This document shows positions 23,610 through 33,544 of a stretch of 64,000 nt of DNA, one piece after another. The notes below the pieces were generated by a model. It searched no databases and had not been told where the DNA came from. It worked only from the letters and a program-made list of their open reading frames with translations. Each line of letters begins with the position of its first letter. Positions within the stretch are counted from its first letter, which is position 1. The DNA comes from Conchocele bisecta (Eukaryota; Mollusca; Bivalvia; Lucinida; Thyasiridae), in assembly GCA_029237695.1 (NCBI GenBank), contig JAQRGA010000033.1, positions 62,001 to 126,000 on the forward strand. The letters are read 5' to 3'. Both the position numbers and the translations under genes were made by a program.

Positions 23610-23846
23610 AGATGTTCGTAAGTGCAAATTTAGGATCGTCTGGAAATTTCAATTGATTGATTTACATTTATTGCGCATATGCTGCATATGCAGCCAATGC
23701 TCAATAAATGTACATCAAATACAATAATTGTGTACAAGAATACATTGTTAATGTAGCATTTACAGACTATCATAATTGTGCACTTACGAACATTTTAGTC
23801 GTACGAAGTTTAGTGAAACGGCCCCCAGTTGCGTAAACTGTTTGCC
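23610..23846. mobile_element. MITE with AAACTTCGTACGAC ends, copy 1
   Basis: A palindrome around TGCATATGCTGCATATGCAGCC, with ATTTATTGCGCATATG / CAATGCTCAATAAATG arms, and outer arms AAGTGCAAATTTAGGATCG versus CACTTACGAACATTTTAGTC. The right end is GTCGTACGAAGTTTAGTGAA; the left end is cut off. Copy 2 at 50275-50505 keeps the left end and lacks the right one. Confidence 0.75.
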
Positions 23847-24091
23847 TTCAGTGCACTGCCTCCGATATGTTTATCTACGAGGATAGCGAGGTAGCAATTT
23901 TGTTTCTAACATTGCACATGCGTAATAACAAATGCATAATATCACGTAGCTACATATCCCAAGGGTGGAGGCTTCAAAGCACACTTTGGCATACTAGTTG
24001 CGAACGTTATATCTTGCAATCTACTCCCGAACCGTCCGTATCGTTCGCAACTACATATATACATGCTTTATAAATAGGGCTCTATATTGTT

Positions 24092-24178
24092 TAGTTGCAG
24101 CCTGTAACTCTGTGACCGTCCCGTCCCGTACGTCTGAACGTTTTGAACGGGAGGGTCACAGAGTTAGAGGCTGCAACT
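24092..24178. repeat. inverted repeat, ~28-bp arms
   Basis: AGTTGCAGCCTGTAACTCTG then TGACCGTCCC pairs with GGGAGGGTCA then CAGAGTTAGAGGCTGCAACT across a ~27-nt spacer. Just upstream, 23995-24055 forms another hairpin from TAGTTGCGAACG / CGTTCGCAACTA. Confidence 0.85.
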
Positions 24179-24205
24179 ATATATTTTTAATTTAAACTTC
24201 GTTAA

Positions 24206-24520
24206 AGGTACATGCCCACACAGTAGGCACAAACTGTTCTTTATATAAATTAAATATGTGTATAATAGTGTCAATATTCCACCAGTTCTAAAAATTACGT
24301 GTGCCCGCTATACAGATATAATCATTTAGTAATATGTATTTTACTGATAGTGACGCGCGTTGGTATCAGGTTATTTTCATATGCAAACGAGGCATGATAT
24401 TTTTTTATTTATTTATACTAATTAAATGCGTCACCTGAAAAAATAATATTGTTGACAGATTATAAAGTATGATCATTGCACATCGAAAAATAAATACCGA
24501 GAATTAAGTCATGCAGAGCA
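24206..24520. mobile_element. TTAA element, AGGTACATGCC end, truncated copy
   Basis: TTAA (24202-24205) followed by AGGTACATGCCCACACAGTA, then CACCAGTTCTAAAAATTACG, GTGACGCGCGTTGGTATCAG and CATATGCAAACGAGGCATG, the same order as in the complete copy at 53792-54493 and the partial one at 45890. The right end is missing. Confidence 0.7.
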
Positions 24521-24585
24521 TGATGTTATTAGCCGATCAAATCAGGGTTCAATATATGTCCGCATGTTAGTAGTTACTGAGTCTC

Positions 24586-24665
24586 GGGGGGGGGGGGGGG
24601 AGCGAGTGAGTATTGGTGTTTAACGGCCTATCAACAGCTAAGGTCATTTATGGAGCATACCAGGA
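24586..24665 (-). repeat. poly-G run and SINE 3' fragment
   Basis: A run of fourteen or so G is followed by AGCGAGTGAGTATTGGTGTT and TAACGGCCTATCAACAGCTA, the inverse of the 3' body of the retroposon at 4802-5105. Confidence 0.7.
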
Positions 24666-25380
24666 TTTAGCTCTCAAGTACAGGGGGCATGTAAATGAGG
24701 GCCAAACAAATGTCGGGCGCAAGACAATCAATAATTTGCGGCATTGACAATAATTAAGGGGGATTGCCGCAATCGCGCGTGCTGGATGCATCCCTGCCAT
24801 CCCTGCATGATACGTAAACAAAATCAAAGTTCGCTATGAAGGGCAATTCTTCATTTTGATTGGTGGAAAATTTTGTGAATATTAACTAGCGTCAAATGAC
24901 GCGCATACGCGATCCAATGGGATAAACCCGAGATGCTGGGGTTGCTAGTCGGAGGAGATTTTGAGCAGATGTCGATTATAAATTAGCCGAATAAACAAAT
25001 TTTACGCGATTATACGTGGCTGAAACTTGTTCTGTTTAATAAATAAAAGCTTTAAATTAGCCCAATAATCGGCGTATATTGGCGTATATGGCCATTAGAG
25101 CCAACTATGGACTTCAACAACAACAACTTCCGGGTTCAATCTCTTCCGGCGTTCAGCTCATTACGTATTCAAAATTGTGTTATTTGGCTATATTTAAAGT
25201 TTTAAACGGAGATAATTGCCAAAAATGCAAACTTCATCGGTTGATGCAATTTGGAAGTGATACAGCAAAATTCGCGTTCGTAGATTACCGAATAGCGGAG
25301 AAAAGGGTTGCTACAAACTTTTTCAGAATTCGATGGATGACCAATATATTAGCCGATCTATAAATAGATCGGCTAATAAT
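24666..25380. other. gene-free stretch
   Basis: No gene supported. The open frame at 25079-25363 has no recognisable domain. It ends in a perfect small hairpin at 25349-25379 (TTAGCCGATCTATAAATAGATCGGCTAA core). CAACAACAACAACTTCCGG near 25116 is an ETS-like word with no gene attached. Confidence 0.45.
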
Positions 25381-25544
25381 AAACAGTAATGTCCGTTAAC
25401 ATTTTAAGGAAACACGGTTATCGTCCCTGATATCAGTGTGGAAAATTACTTCTGATATAAAATGTATAATAATGTTAATCAATATCATGTGGGATAATGG
25501 TGAATTAATGTTTGTTTTGTCAGAATATGTCTCAGATGATGTAT

Positions 25545-25612
25545 CTGATATAAAGAACATGTTGTGCCTACTGAGCATAGGCTCAGTAGGCACAACATGT
25601 TCTTTATATCAG
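25545..25612. repeat. perfect 32-bp-stem hairpin
   Basis: CTGATATAAAGAACATGTTG then TGCCTACTGAGC, a 4-nt ATAG loop, and the exact inverse. The arm is the subterminal sequence of the TTAA element family (CAGTAGGCACAA...TTCTTTATAT), so two element ends appear fused head to head. In the duplicated copy (51480-51520) only one arm is present. Confidence 0.95.
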
Positions 25613-25639
25613 AACGGGAAATTATTGAGGGAAGGGGGA

Positions 25640-25975
25640 GGGGCAATCGCGATTTTGGTAGGGGGGTCGGGGGCATGCTCCCCCGGAAAATTTTGAAATC
25701 TAAGGGGCGTGAAACGCCATTTCCTGTATCCTCAGAGCCCAGTCTTCAGGGCCCAAATGGCCCGATGTTGCTAGAGGGGTTCGGGGGCGTGCTCCACCGT
25801 AAATTTTGAAAACGTAAGATGCGTGAAACGCCATTTCCTGCATTCTCAGGTCCAAGTCTTGTGGACCCAAAGGGCCTGGATGTTGCTAGGGGTCCGGGGG
25901 CATGCTCCCCCGTAAATTTTTGAAATCTAAGAGGAATGAAACGCCATTTCCTGCCATTCAGTCTCAGCAAGTTTG
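25640..25975 (+). repeat. ~115-bp tandem repeat, three units
   Basis: GGGGGCATGCTCCCCCG, ATTTTGAAATCTAAG and GTGAAACGCCATTTCCTG recur at about 115-bp spacing (25667, 25784, 25898). A single inverted copy lies near 59020-59055 (CCGGGGGACATGCTCCCGG). Confidence 0.88.
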
Positions 25976-25999
25976 AGGATGATAATATGTGCTTTATTT

Positions 26000-26639
26000 A
26001 AAGAGCGTAGTCACAAAAATTGCTAAGCATACTTACCTAGCCACGTATACTTTGTGGGAGTAATCATTTATTTTTCCCGAAATGCATTATTTCATATAGA
26101 ACTAACGACTGCATATATTTGATGATTAAAATTATGCGGAATTATTAAACTGAATTTATTACATTATCACAGCCAAATTGGCTGTGATAATGTAATAAAT
26201 TCACTTTAATAAAAATTAAAGAGCGTAGTCACAAAAATTGCTAAGCATACTTATCTAGCTAAGTATACTTTGAGGGAGTAATAATATTTTTCCGAAATGC
26301 ATTATTTCATATAAAACTAACGACTGCATATATTTGACGATTAAATGTATGCAGAATTGTATTATGCTGAATGTATTACATTTGCACAGACAAACTGGCT
26401 AGGAGAAGAATTCACATAAGTGTAAAAACTTGCTTTCTAATCCTGTTCTCAATTGTATGTATATATATATCACTTGCCACAACTTGAAATAAATATTGTT
26501 TAAACTAAACTGGCTATGATAATGTAATACATTCAGTTTTGTAATGAGTAATTTCGTTAGAAAAATATTTGATTTCATTAAATAAAACATTTAAGCAAGA
26601 TAAATTATACTTTACAATTTGGTTGAAATCTGCAGCTAC
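26000..26639. mobile_element. two overlapping diverged copies of the TAGCC...GGCTA MITE
   Basis: GTAGTCACAAAAATTGCTAA occurs at 26007 and 26225. Each is followed by AAGTATACTTT- and TGAATTTATTACATT-type blocks; 26160-26205 is the central palindrome (GCCAAATTGGC core). The right end is degenerate, TTGAAATCTGCAGCTAC. This block is the counterpart of the intact copy at 52068-52373. Confidence 0.7.
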
Positions 26640-27011
26640 AGCTGTAAACGTCACGGCGAGGAATCACGTGGTCTATTGCTTTAGTTTTACATAATGGCGG
26701 CGCACATGCATTGTGAGGTAAATCTTGTTTTTCACCAACACGACTGCGTTTTTTCTTCCTGTTAATGATGACGATGTTCCAGCCGTTTGCCGGCAATACC
26801 AAAGCTAGCAAAATGGTAGTCAATGGTAATTATGAATCAGCCCATATCCAGATATCAGTGTCGTACATGTTGCAGAAAATGGCGTAACACATATACTGGA
26901 GTACAAGTGTCTAACCGGTCTGACACCTCCATATTATCGTAATGTTTATTTTGCTGAGTAATGATATGACAACTTCTTTTTGAAATAGTTACAAAGAAAG
27001 TATATATCATG

Positions 27012-27342
27012 TATGGAAGCGTCCTGGTGCCAATGCTAAACTATTTGTATCTCCTAATTAGGAGATTATATCTCTTAATTCGGACTTATTATCTCCTAAT
27101 TATGAGTTACTATCTCATAATTATCTCCTACTTAGGAGTTACTATCTCCTGATTATGACTTGCTGTACTATATGTGTCAATGTTAAAATGTTTTATCTCC
27201 TAATAACTCCTAATTAGGAGATATTAAGTACTAATTATGATATACTAAGTCCTAATTAGGAAATACTATCTCCTAATTAGGAGTTAGTATCGCATAATAA
27301 GGAGATAAATATATTTTAGCATTGGCACCAAGACGCTTCCAT
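27012..27342. mobile_element. MITE with TATGGAAGCGTC ends and CTCCTAATTAGGAG array, copy 1
   Basis: Terminal repeats TATGGAAGCGTCCTGGTGCC / GGCACCAAGACGCTTCCATA extend about 28 bp (with AATGCTAAA inside). The interior is a dense, irregular array of TCTCCTAATTAGGAGATA-type palindromes separated by ACTATC or TAAGT. Other copies are at 44975-45374 and, within the segmental duplication, 52749-53052. Confidence 0.9.
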
Positions 27343-28017
27343 AATAATGCCTTGATATAATGTTTTTATTAGTAGAATAAATGACTTAACCAGGCAATCT
27401 GGCATGAAGTATGAATATTTTGCTGAAATCGGAATCATTGGCGGTCCGGATAAGCCTAATGTCATGTTCATAGGACGCCAGCCTATTCACAGTTACTGTA
27501 TCACACTCGCACTTGCTCTGTGACCAGAAGGGCGATACTTGCGGAGTAATTCATTTTAACACCTAGCATGCCTAGTGTTCAAATAGTACAGTGCTCAAAT
27601 GAATTCTGCAGCGAATTCGCCCATATTCACTTGCATCCTCGTCTCGATATACATAACCATAACTGTATACACGCACAGATTCCGTATTTATAGCATCGCA
27701 CTTGTAAGACATATGTGTGTTAAATGGAACTGTTCCGCAATTGTCTTATTTGAGCAAGGTCCTCTATTACTATAAAGATAGTACATATGTTATTATTTAC
27801 AAGATCATAAACATATATTATATGTTCATGTATGATGTATGTCAACGTATATTGAAGTATAATACAGTATCACATTTGTGTACGATTTGTGAGTTCAAAT
27901 GAATGCAATATGATATTATAGTTATTATGCATTTGAGCAATCTCATCCATTTCCCTAAATACATTATAGTCTACGTATCCATAAACAGCTATGAACACGG
28001 TCTACGTATTCACAACA
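27343..28017. other. 3' flank of the membrane-protein gene
   Basis: No gene. A ~40-bp segment at 27866-27903 (CACATTTGTGTACGATTTGT, GAGTTCAAATGAATGC) resembles the last codons of the gene at 28015-28055, a local duplication about 148 bp apart. AATAAA-like poly(A) signals for a minus-strand transcript are not obvious. Confidence 0.5.
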
Positions 28018-28947
28018 TCACACTTGTGTACGATCTGTGAGTTCAACGGAATGCCTTCTCGATTGTCGCCCCTCTTCACTCGCCTCTTCGTCCCCCTCAT
28101 CCGCCTGCGTGAACCATTTCTCAAGCACTTCAAACGTCACGATGCCCATGGCAATCAGGTTCTTCAGCGAGAAGATAGAAATACCCTGACTCAGACCGTG
28201 CCACGTGATCATTCGGCAGACGAAGAATGGTAGATTCACGAGGTATGCCAAAGATAATTTATGCATGATTTCCAGTTTTTCCGGAAGTGGGCGGAGCCCA
28301 AATTTCGTCACAGCGAGAGTAAACAACGGAATTGTGGGTAAAATGAAATTAATGCAGCAGGTGACAATCATTGCATCATCCAGTCCAGGCGGAAACGTAT
28401 CCCTGACGGTTTCGTCGAATAGATGGTCCATCATGTCGACGCCATCCAGGATATCAAACAACACGGGACCACTGAGCAGTACCACAAATAACTTCCGCTT
28501 CTCACCAAGTCTCAAATCGTGCTGCGCAGACAGGTGCGTGAGAAATATGAGACCTGCTAACGCGATGGTGGTCTTCAGCGTGTTCGGCCCGAAGAACGAT
28601 TCCTCGTCCAACTTCGTGGAGAATTTGCCGAAGATCACGGCAACTTTCACGTCCAGAATAATGGCGTATGCTAGCCACGCGATATACGTCAGTGGCAGGT
28701 GTGAGCTCTCTTCAAGCGTGACTCGGTGCACATGCTTCTCGTGGTGACTGTTGGACGCCGCCATCACGAATGACGTAATAAACAACACGAGCACAACTGC
28801 GTCTGCGCAGTAGATGACAGCCCAGAGCGAGGTAAGATTGTCAATGAGGTACCAGTTAATTGACACCGCTTGGATAATCACCAGGGCAACGCAGATAAAC
28901 CGAGTCGGCCAATGATGTAAAAAACGCAGCGTGCGACTTCTCTCCAT
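28018..28947 (-). CDS. multi-pass membrane protein, TMEM121/CECR6 family-like
   Basis: A 309-residue single-exon frame, the only convincing intact host gene here. The start is ATG at 28947 (MERSRTLRFLHHW). The frame is open 12 codons further up but has no ATG there, and an (ACA)n run sits just before the start. Hydrophobic segments suggest about eight membrane passes, near residues 16-35 (FICVALVIIQAVSINWYLI), 41-63, 86-104 (AWLAYAIILDVKVAVIFG), 122-138, 152-168, 190-214, 228-246 and 256-273. The LFDILDGVDMMDHLFDE segment, the SLAYLVNLPFFVCRMI helix and the SIFSLKNLIAMGIVTFEVLE C-terminal block match the layout I recall for TMEM121-type proteins, which are also single-exon in vertebrates. The acidic, charged tail (ADEGDEEASEEG) is cytosolic by inference. 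Biochemical role is unknown. Base composition is more GC-rich than the flanks. Confidence 0.72.
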   Translation of the reverse strand: MERSRTLRFLHHWPTRFICVALVIIQAVSINWYLIDNLTSLWAVIYCADAVVLVLFITSFVMAASNSHHEKHVHRVTLEESSHLPLTYIAWLAYAIILDVKVAVIFGKFSTKLDEESFFGPNTLKTTIALAGLIFLTHLSAQHDLRLGEKRKLFVVLLSGPVLFDILDGVDMMDHLFDETVRDTFPPGLDDAMIVTCCINFILPTIPLFTLAVTKFGLRPLPEKLEIMHKLSLAYLVNLPFFVCRMITWHGLSQGISIFSLKNLIAMGIVTFEVLEKWFTQADEGDEEASEEGRQSRRHSVELTDRTQV

Positions 28948-30145
28948 TGTTGTTGTTGTTGGATTGTTTGCGCGGGAACTCAATGTGCAGCTGGCGGATA
29001 ACCTGAAACAGAGACGTACATACTATACATATACATGTTCAGTCTCATATCCTAAATATTATAACACCAAAATAGCCATTTTTTTAAAACTTGCACCAGA
29101 GGTCTTCATGCTACTAGTTTTTCTTTTATTGTTTTGCTATATTTAGGTGATTCCTTTTGTAATAACAGGATTAACTGATAGGATAGACTACATGTACTTT
29201 TAAGCAAGTAATATGCACAGTTTCTGTTCATTGATACAGGCGCGAATTCGCTACATTGCTTAATCATGCAAGGTAGCGAGACGCGCATGCGTCAACTGGT
29301 ATTCGATTTGTAAGGTAACGAGCCGCACATGCGTCAACATAACACGTGATAGGCACACGGGTTTTCCAAGAAAACTCGATGTTTCGTATCCTTCTAATTA
29401 AATGCTTGCATGGAACAAGCTGAGACATACTAATACAGCCCCTGCCTAAATCTATGCTTTCACTGGCATCAGCAAAATAAGTGAGCCAACTCCATGAGGG
29501 AGTTAGCTCCCTTCTTCCACTGAATCACTTCAATTTCAATTACGATGCAAACTCCCCAATGTACGTAGTATATGGTATCTTCCTTGAGATAGCACACTGT
29601 GTCACGCACATTTCTATGGGGGCAGCCATTGTCGTGCTACGCTTAAATAGCGAGTACGACCAAGAAAATAGTGCCCTCTGCCAACTTAGCCTATGGCGTT
29701 TTGGTCCGTCTTGCTTTGTATCTAAAACTCTACATATACTATTATAGTTATATATATATAGTTTTCACAGGTTTGTGCTCAGTTTATCAGTTCAATTCTG
29801 CAAGATACGAATCAAGACATTTCGTGCGTATGAGCAGCATCTTTAGGTCTCACGGGACACTACGGAGCTGAGCTAGCAGTAAAAGGGGGTGGACGAATTT
29901 CTATATAATTATTTCAGTACTGACCCTGCAAGTTGCACAAGTGTGTTTTACAAAGATAACTTACCCCACACACAGATCAGCTTTTGTGGAGATAACATAT
30001 TTCAGCACTTTCAGTACTTTGATGTTAATGTGCAACTTCGCTCAATTTGTTGTTGTTGTTGTTGTTGTTGTTGTTAAGTTGTAGGTAATGAACGTATAGG
30101 TAAACGATTCAACGTGATTCCGCTGGCGGATTACCAAGAACTTTT
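28948..30145. other. 5' flank of the membrane-protein gene; otherwise empty
   Basis: The (ACA)n/(TTG)n run immediately before the start codon is at 28948-28960. A second (TTG)n run is at 30048-30074. GCGAATTCGC and related short palindromes occur near 29243. No promoter element can be called with confidence. Confidence 0.45.
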
Positions 30146-30331
30146 CACAGGTTGCAGTAACGGACAGACGTATATAAATACATTAAACATGCATAAAAGC
30201 ATCAATAAATGAAAACAAAATAAGCTAAACATTGGAGTAAAAAAACACTTCAGCTTATTTGTTTCCATTTATTGATGCTTTTATGTATATTTAATGTATT
30301 TATAGACCACGGTCCGTTACTTCAACCTGTG
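30146..30331. mobile_element. hAT-like MITE with CACAGGTTGAAGTAACGGAC ends, copy 1
   Basis: A 186-bp near-palindrome: CACAGGTTGCAGTAACGGAC at the left and GTCCGTTACTTCAACCTGTG at the right, with inner arms AAAAGCATCAATAAATG / CATTTATTGATGCTTTT. Flanks AACTTTT and AACTTCT are an imperfect duplication. The second copy at 63630-63805 shows a perfect 8-bp duplication. Confidence 0.85.
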
Positions 30332-30664
30332 AACTTCTAACAATGGATGGACGTTGTACACACGCTTATAGTTCGCCTACTTTCTAAGTCAATCGCTGGC
30401 CAGTATAGAAATTCCCTTATTTCACATATTGCAAAATCTAACCTCAATATTAAAGTTACATATTACGAGATTTAATAATCAATTGTTCGACAGAAAATGG
30501 AAAATCAATTCTCGGATGGGACATGCATAGTCAAATTTGGTTGAACTATAAATATGTTATTCAGTTCACATATTATACTTTGAAGGAACTAAATACTGCC
30601 GTAGCTAGCGCTCCCTCGCATTTAATTCCTTAAAAGTCCAATATGTGAACTTATACATACACAG
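30332..30664. other. gene-free stretch
   Basis: Nothing recognised. Confidence 0.35.
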
Positions 30665-30994
30665 ATCTCCAGATAAGCTGCGTATTTGCGTAAATACCCA
30701 ATTAAAATTGCCAAAAACCCAATTGAAATCCGAAGTAGCGAGTATCAAAAAGCAATAACAATTTTGTGGTACCTGTATCATGCTGCAGAAAACAATAAAC
30801 AGACCACAAATATAGCATATTTTTCTTATTTTCCATGAAAACACATCTTGGTATTTCATTAATTCAATAATTGCTGTCTGTTGATGTGTAAACAGTAGTG
30901 TGATTTTATTTTACCCAATTACAATTTTGAAATACCCAATTACTTCCGAAACGATGGAGTGCAAATACTCAATTACTAATTCCTTATCTGGAGC
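30665..30994. mobile_element. MITE with GCTCCAGATAAG ends, copy 1
   Basis: Ends CTCCAGATAAGCTGCGTATT and CCTTATCTGGAGC. Inside are TACCCAATTAAAATT and its approximate inverse near the right end, and AATAAACAGACCACAAATATAG. It is 65-70 bp shorter than its relatives at 61506 and 62097 because it lacks their internal hairpin. Confidence 0.82.
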
Positions 30995-31224
30995 CCTGCA
31001 TGATACATGTATAATAATCGTAAAGATCCAGCATATCGATGTATAAAATGGTGTTTCGTCTGGATAACACGCCTCCATTGACTACTATATTGCGCTCTCT
31101 ATTACCCTACTGCCTGTGGTATTCTTGCCAATATTTGTCTTCTCTACTTCACAATACTTGAATATTGTGCTTGAGCTCAGGCTCAGCCAACCAAACTGCT
31201 TGATTGCGAGCTGAGATTGCCAAG

Positions 31225-31630
31225 TTATCCCGTCAACACAGTGAGTATGTGCCGTGAAACACAGTGCCGTGAAACACAGCGAGTATGTGCCGTGAAACAC
31301 AGTGCCGTGAAACACAGCGAGTATGTGCCGTGAAACACAGTGAGTATGTGCCGTGAAACACAGTGCCGTGAAACATTTTTGATATCTTGTCAATACGACC
31401 TAATCACTGCGTATGAATATGTGCTGTGATTGGGGTTATTCGTTTTGCATTTTAAAGCCATTTGTAGGTGTTGACTGGATACATAGAATAGTAGGTTAGT
31501 GCCGTGAATGGGAAACAATATCTGGCGAGGCACAGACACGGGATGTGCTCGGCAGAGCCTCGCCCATCCAGTTTCCTAAGCCTTGCCAGATATTTTCCCA
31601 TTCACGGCACTAACCTACTATTCTCTATAT
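31225..31630. mobile_element. composite foldback element, copy 2
   Basis: Starts TTATCCCGTCAACACAGTG and shows five-fold amplification of a TATGTGCCGTGAAACACAG word at 31245-31370. It then has the AGAATAGTAGGTTAGTGCCG / CGGCACTAACCTACTATTCT hairpin. It abuts the 5'-truncated LINE fragment at 31635. Confidence 0.82.
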
Positions 31631-31634
31631 ATGT

Positions 31635-32190
31635 TTCAGAACCAGTTTATTCAGTCATGGCTCAGCAGCATCGATTCATCTTCACGTGGAATTACGTATA
31701 GAATCTTTAAAACAGAGTTTGGATTAGAAACATATTTAATTAATCTCACGGAAAGGTTAAGACAAACATTGACCAGATTTCGAACTTGCAATCATAGACT
31801 GGCGGTCGAAACTGGTAGATGGACAGGTGTGCCGAGAGCAAGCAGGGTCTGCAACAAATGTGGCGCTGGTGCTCTCGGTGACGAGTTTCATTTCCTTTTC
31901 GAGTGCCGCTTCTATGATGAAGTTCGAAAACGGTATATCAAGCCATTTTATTTTAGAAGACCAATTATTTTAAAATTCGCACAGCTATTTGAGAAAAAAT
32001 CTGGAAAGCAATTAAGAAATTTAGCTATTTTTATAAGAAATGCTTTATGGTTATAATGACTAGTGAGCTTATACATATGCATTTTGTATTTGTACCCATC
32101 GTTGTATTATGTAATCTATTGTATACCTCATGTGTCACGTATGTGGCTTAGAGTGAATAAAATGTATTGTATTGTATTATTGTATTGTTC
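31635..32190 (+). pseudogene. C-terminal fragment of a LINE reverse transcriptase with 3' tail
   Basis: The frame runs to a stop at 32054-32056. It contains LTRFRTCNHRLAVETGRW, a cysteine/histidine motif VCNKCGAGALGDEFHFLFEC, and KRYIKPFYFRRP: the end of the non-LTR reverse transcriptase proteins common in invertebrates. No catalytic FADD region is present, so the copy is strongly 5'-truncated, as is normal for LINEs. The 3' end is marked by GAATAAAATG and a TATTGTATTGTATTATTGTA microsatellite. Cellular role: none expected. Confidence 0.8.
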
Positions 32191-32199
32191 ATAAACGTC

Positions 32200-32506
32200 G
32201 ACATCCCGGCAAGATTAAAGCTGTCGGTAGTGTACCACAGACTGACTCGCCCGTTTCCTGAGCCTTGCCAGATATTTTTTCCCATTCACGGCACTAACCT
32301 ACTATTCTCTATCTATTTTCCTTATTTCTGAACCAAAGTATATGTTGTGACCACTCATTTGAACCGTCTCGGCGAGACGGTTCAAATGAGTGGTCACAAC
32401 ATATACTTCTGATGAGAAATAAATAAATTCTTCAGCCTTGCCGGATATTCTTTCCCATTGACATCCCGGCAAGATTAAAGCTGTCGGTAGTGTACCACAG
32501 ACTGAC
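32200..32506. repeat. foldback half-element between perfect 47-bp direct repeats
   Basis: GACATCCCGGCAAGATTAAA ... ACCACAGACTGAC occupies 32200-32246 and, without a mismatch, 32460-32506. The 213 bp between are the right half of the composite foldback element, including the GTGACCACTCATTTGAACCG hairpin. A 47-bp repeat is far longer than a normal transposon target duplication. Confidence 0.88.
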
Positions 32507-33165
32507 AAATACACCCCAGAGCCGTTTCAGGGGTGGAAATAGTTCCAAATGATAAATCCTGAAAATCGCTGAACAAACACTTTTTGTTTGCGCCCACAAG
32601 TGTGTAAAAGTGTGCTTTCCATGTTGACATATTAATATTGTCCTGTAATTATCAGAACCTCAAGTCCTGATTTCAGGGTATATCCTGCAAATTCCCACCC
32701 CTGAGTTTCCGCACTATACTGGCGCAATATCAGGGTGCATGACCACGTGGTTAGAACAACAACAACAACAATGGCTGAACATATTGAAAGTGCGTCCCCT
32801 CCAAAGTAAGTATTATTTGATAGTTTCCTTAATATGCATCGGATTTTGATGAAATATGGCGCAGCAAACCCGTCTTCATGACCTGCATTTGGTGGTCTCG
32901 GGACTTCGGCAAAGACTTATGTTGTTTTTGCGAAGAAGCGAGTCCCGTGTCAGTAAACATAGTAAATACGGAAATAAATTCTTCGCAAAAACGACAGAAG
33001 TGTGGGCCAAAGTACCGAGACCACCAAATGCAGCTTTACAAGACGCATTTGATACGCCATATTCATCATAATCCGTTACATAGTAAGGACAATATAAAAC
33101 TAGAAATGGACGCTTGTCGACAAGCGCATGTGTATCCCCCTCCCCAGATACACAAGTAGTTTGAA
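32507..33165. other. inverted-repeat region with an exon-like start
   Basis: An inverted repeat at about 32883-33032 has arms TGCATTTGGTGGTCTCGG / CCGAGACCACCAAATGCA and inner arms TTTTTGCGAAGAA / TTCTTCGCAAAAA. At 32771 ACAACAACAACAATGGCTG begins a short open stretch (MAEHIESASPPK) ending at a consensus donor AAAGTAAGT near 32806. It could be a first coding exon, but no downstream exon was found. Confidence 0.45.
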
Positions 33166-33480
33166 AAAAGGGTGTTATGCTCCGGAGACAAAATCAGTGA
33201 CGGAAAAACAAAGGGAGATAACTAAAAAAATTAGTGATGCAAGAGTTGTCATTCTTGCGTGACACACCTTTAGGGTCGTGGTCTATGCATGTGTAGTTTC
33301 ATGAAAATATTCCAAAGGGTGTTCGAGTTATGCTCCGGACACGAAATCAGTGCACGAAACAACAAAGGGAGATAACTAAGAAATTAACGACGCAAGAGTT
33401 GTCATTCTTACGTGCGACACACCTTTGGTTCGTCTTCTATGCATGTGTGAAGTTTAATAAACTAGAAAATATGTTCATAG
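33166..33480 (+). repeat. ~165-bp dispersed repeat, two units
   Basis: GTTATGCTCCGGA, AACAAAGGGAGATAACTAA, GCAAGAGTTGTCATTCTT and GTGTGAAGTTTAATA-type blocks, shared with 34830-34900 and 35510-35960. Confidence 0.8.
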
Positions 33481-33544
33481 AACACGGATGTTCCACATAT
33501 CGCTCTGATAATAAATGAGGCCAAATTCCAAGTCAAAATTTACT

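Larger units (their letters stand above)
23600..27610 (+). repeat. segmental duplication, copy 1 (partner 50270-53650)
   Basis: Blocks match in order and orientation: 23612-23960 with 50285-50575, 24225-24500 with 50693-50945, 25380-25580 with 50944-51100 plus 51480-51520, and 26220-27610 with 52080-53640. Differences are insertions of mobile elements in one copy or the other. Sequence is diverged by substitutions, so the duplication is not recent. Confidence 0.85.

Noticed and set aside
25079..25363. 94-codon plus-strand frame
   Set aside because: No motif and no support from flanking sequence; probably chance in an unannotated stretch.
28205..28747. 180-codon open frame on the plus strand opposite the membrane-protein gene
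   Set aside because: It is antisense to a better supported minus-strand frame with membrane segments, and has no recognisable motif.
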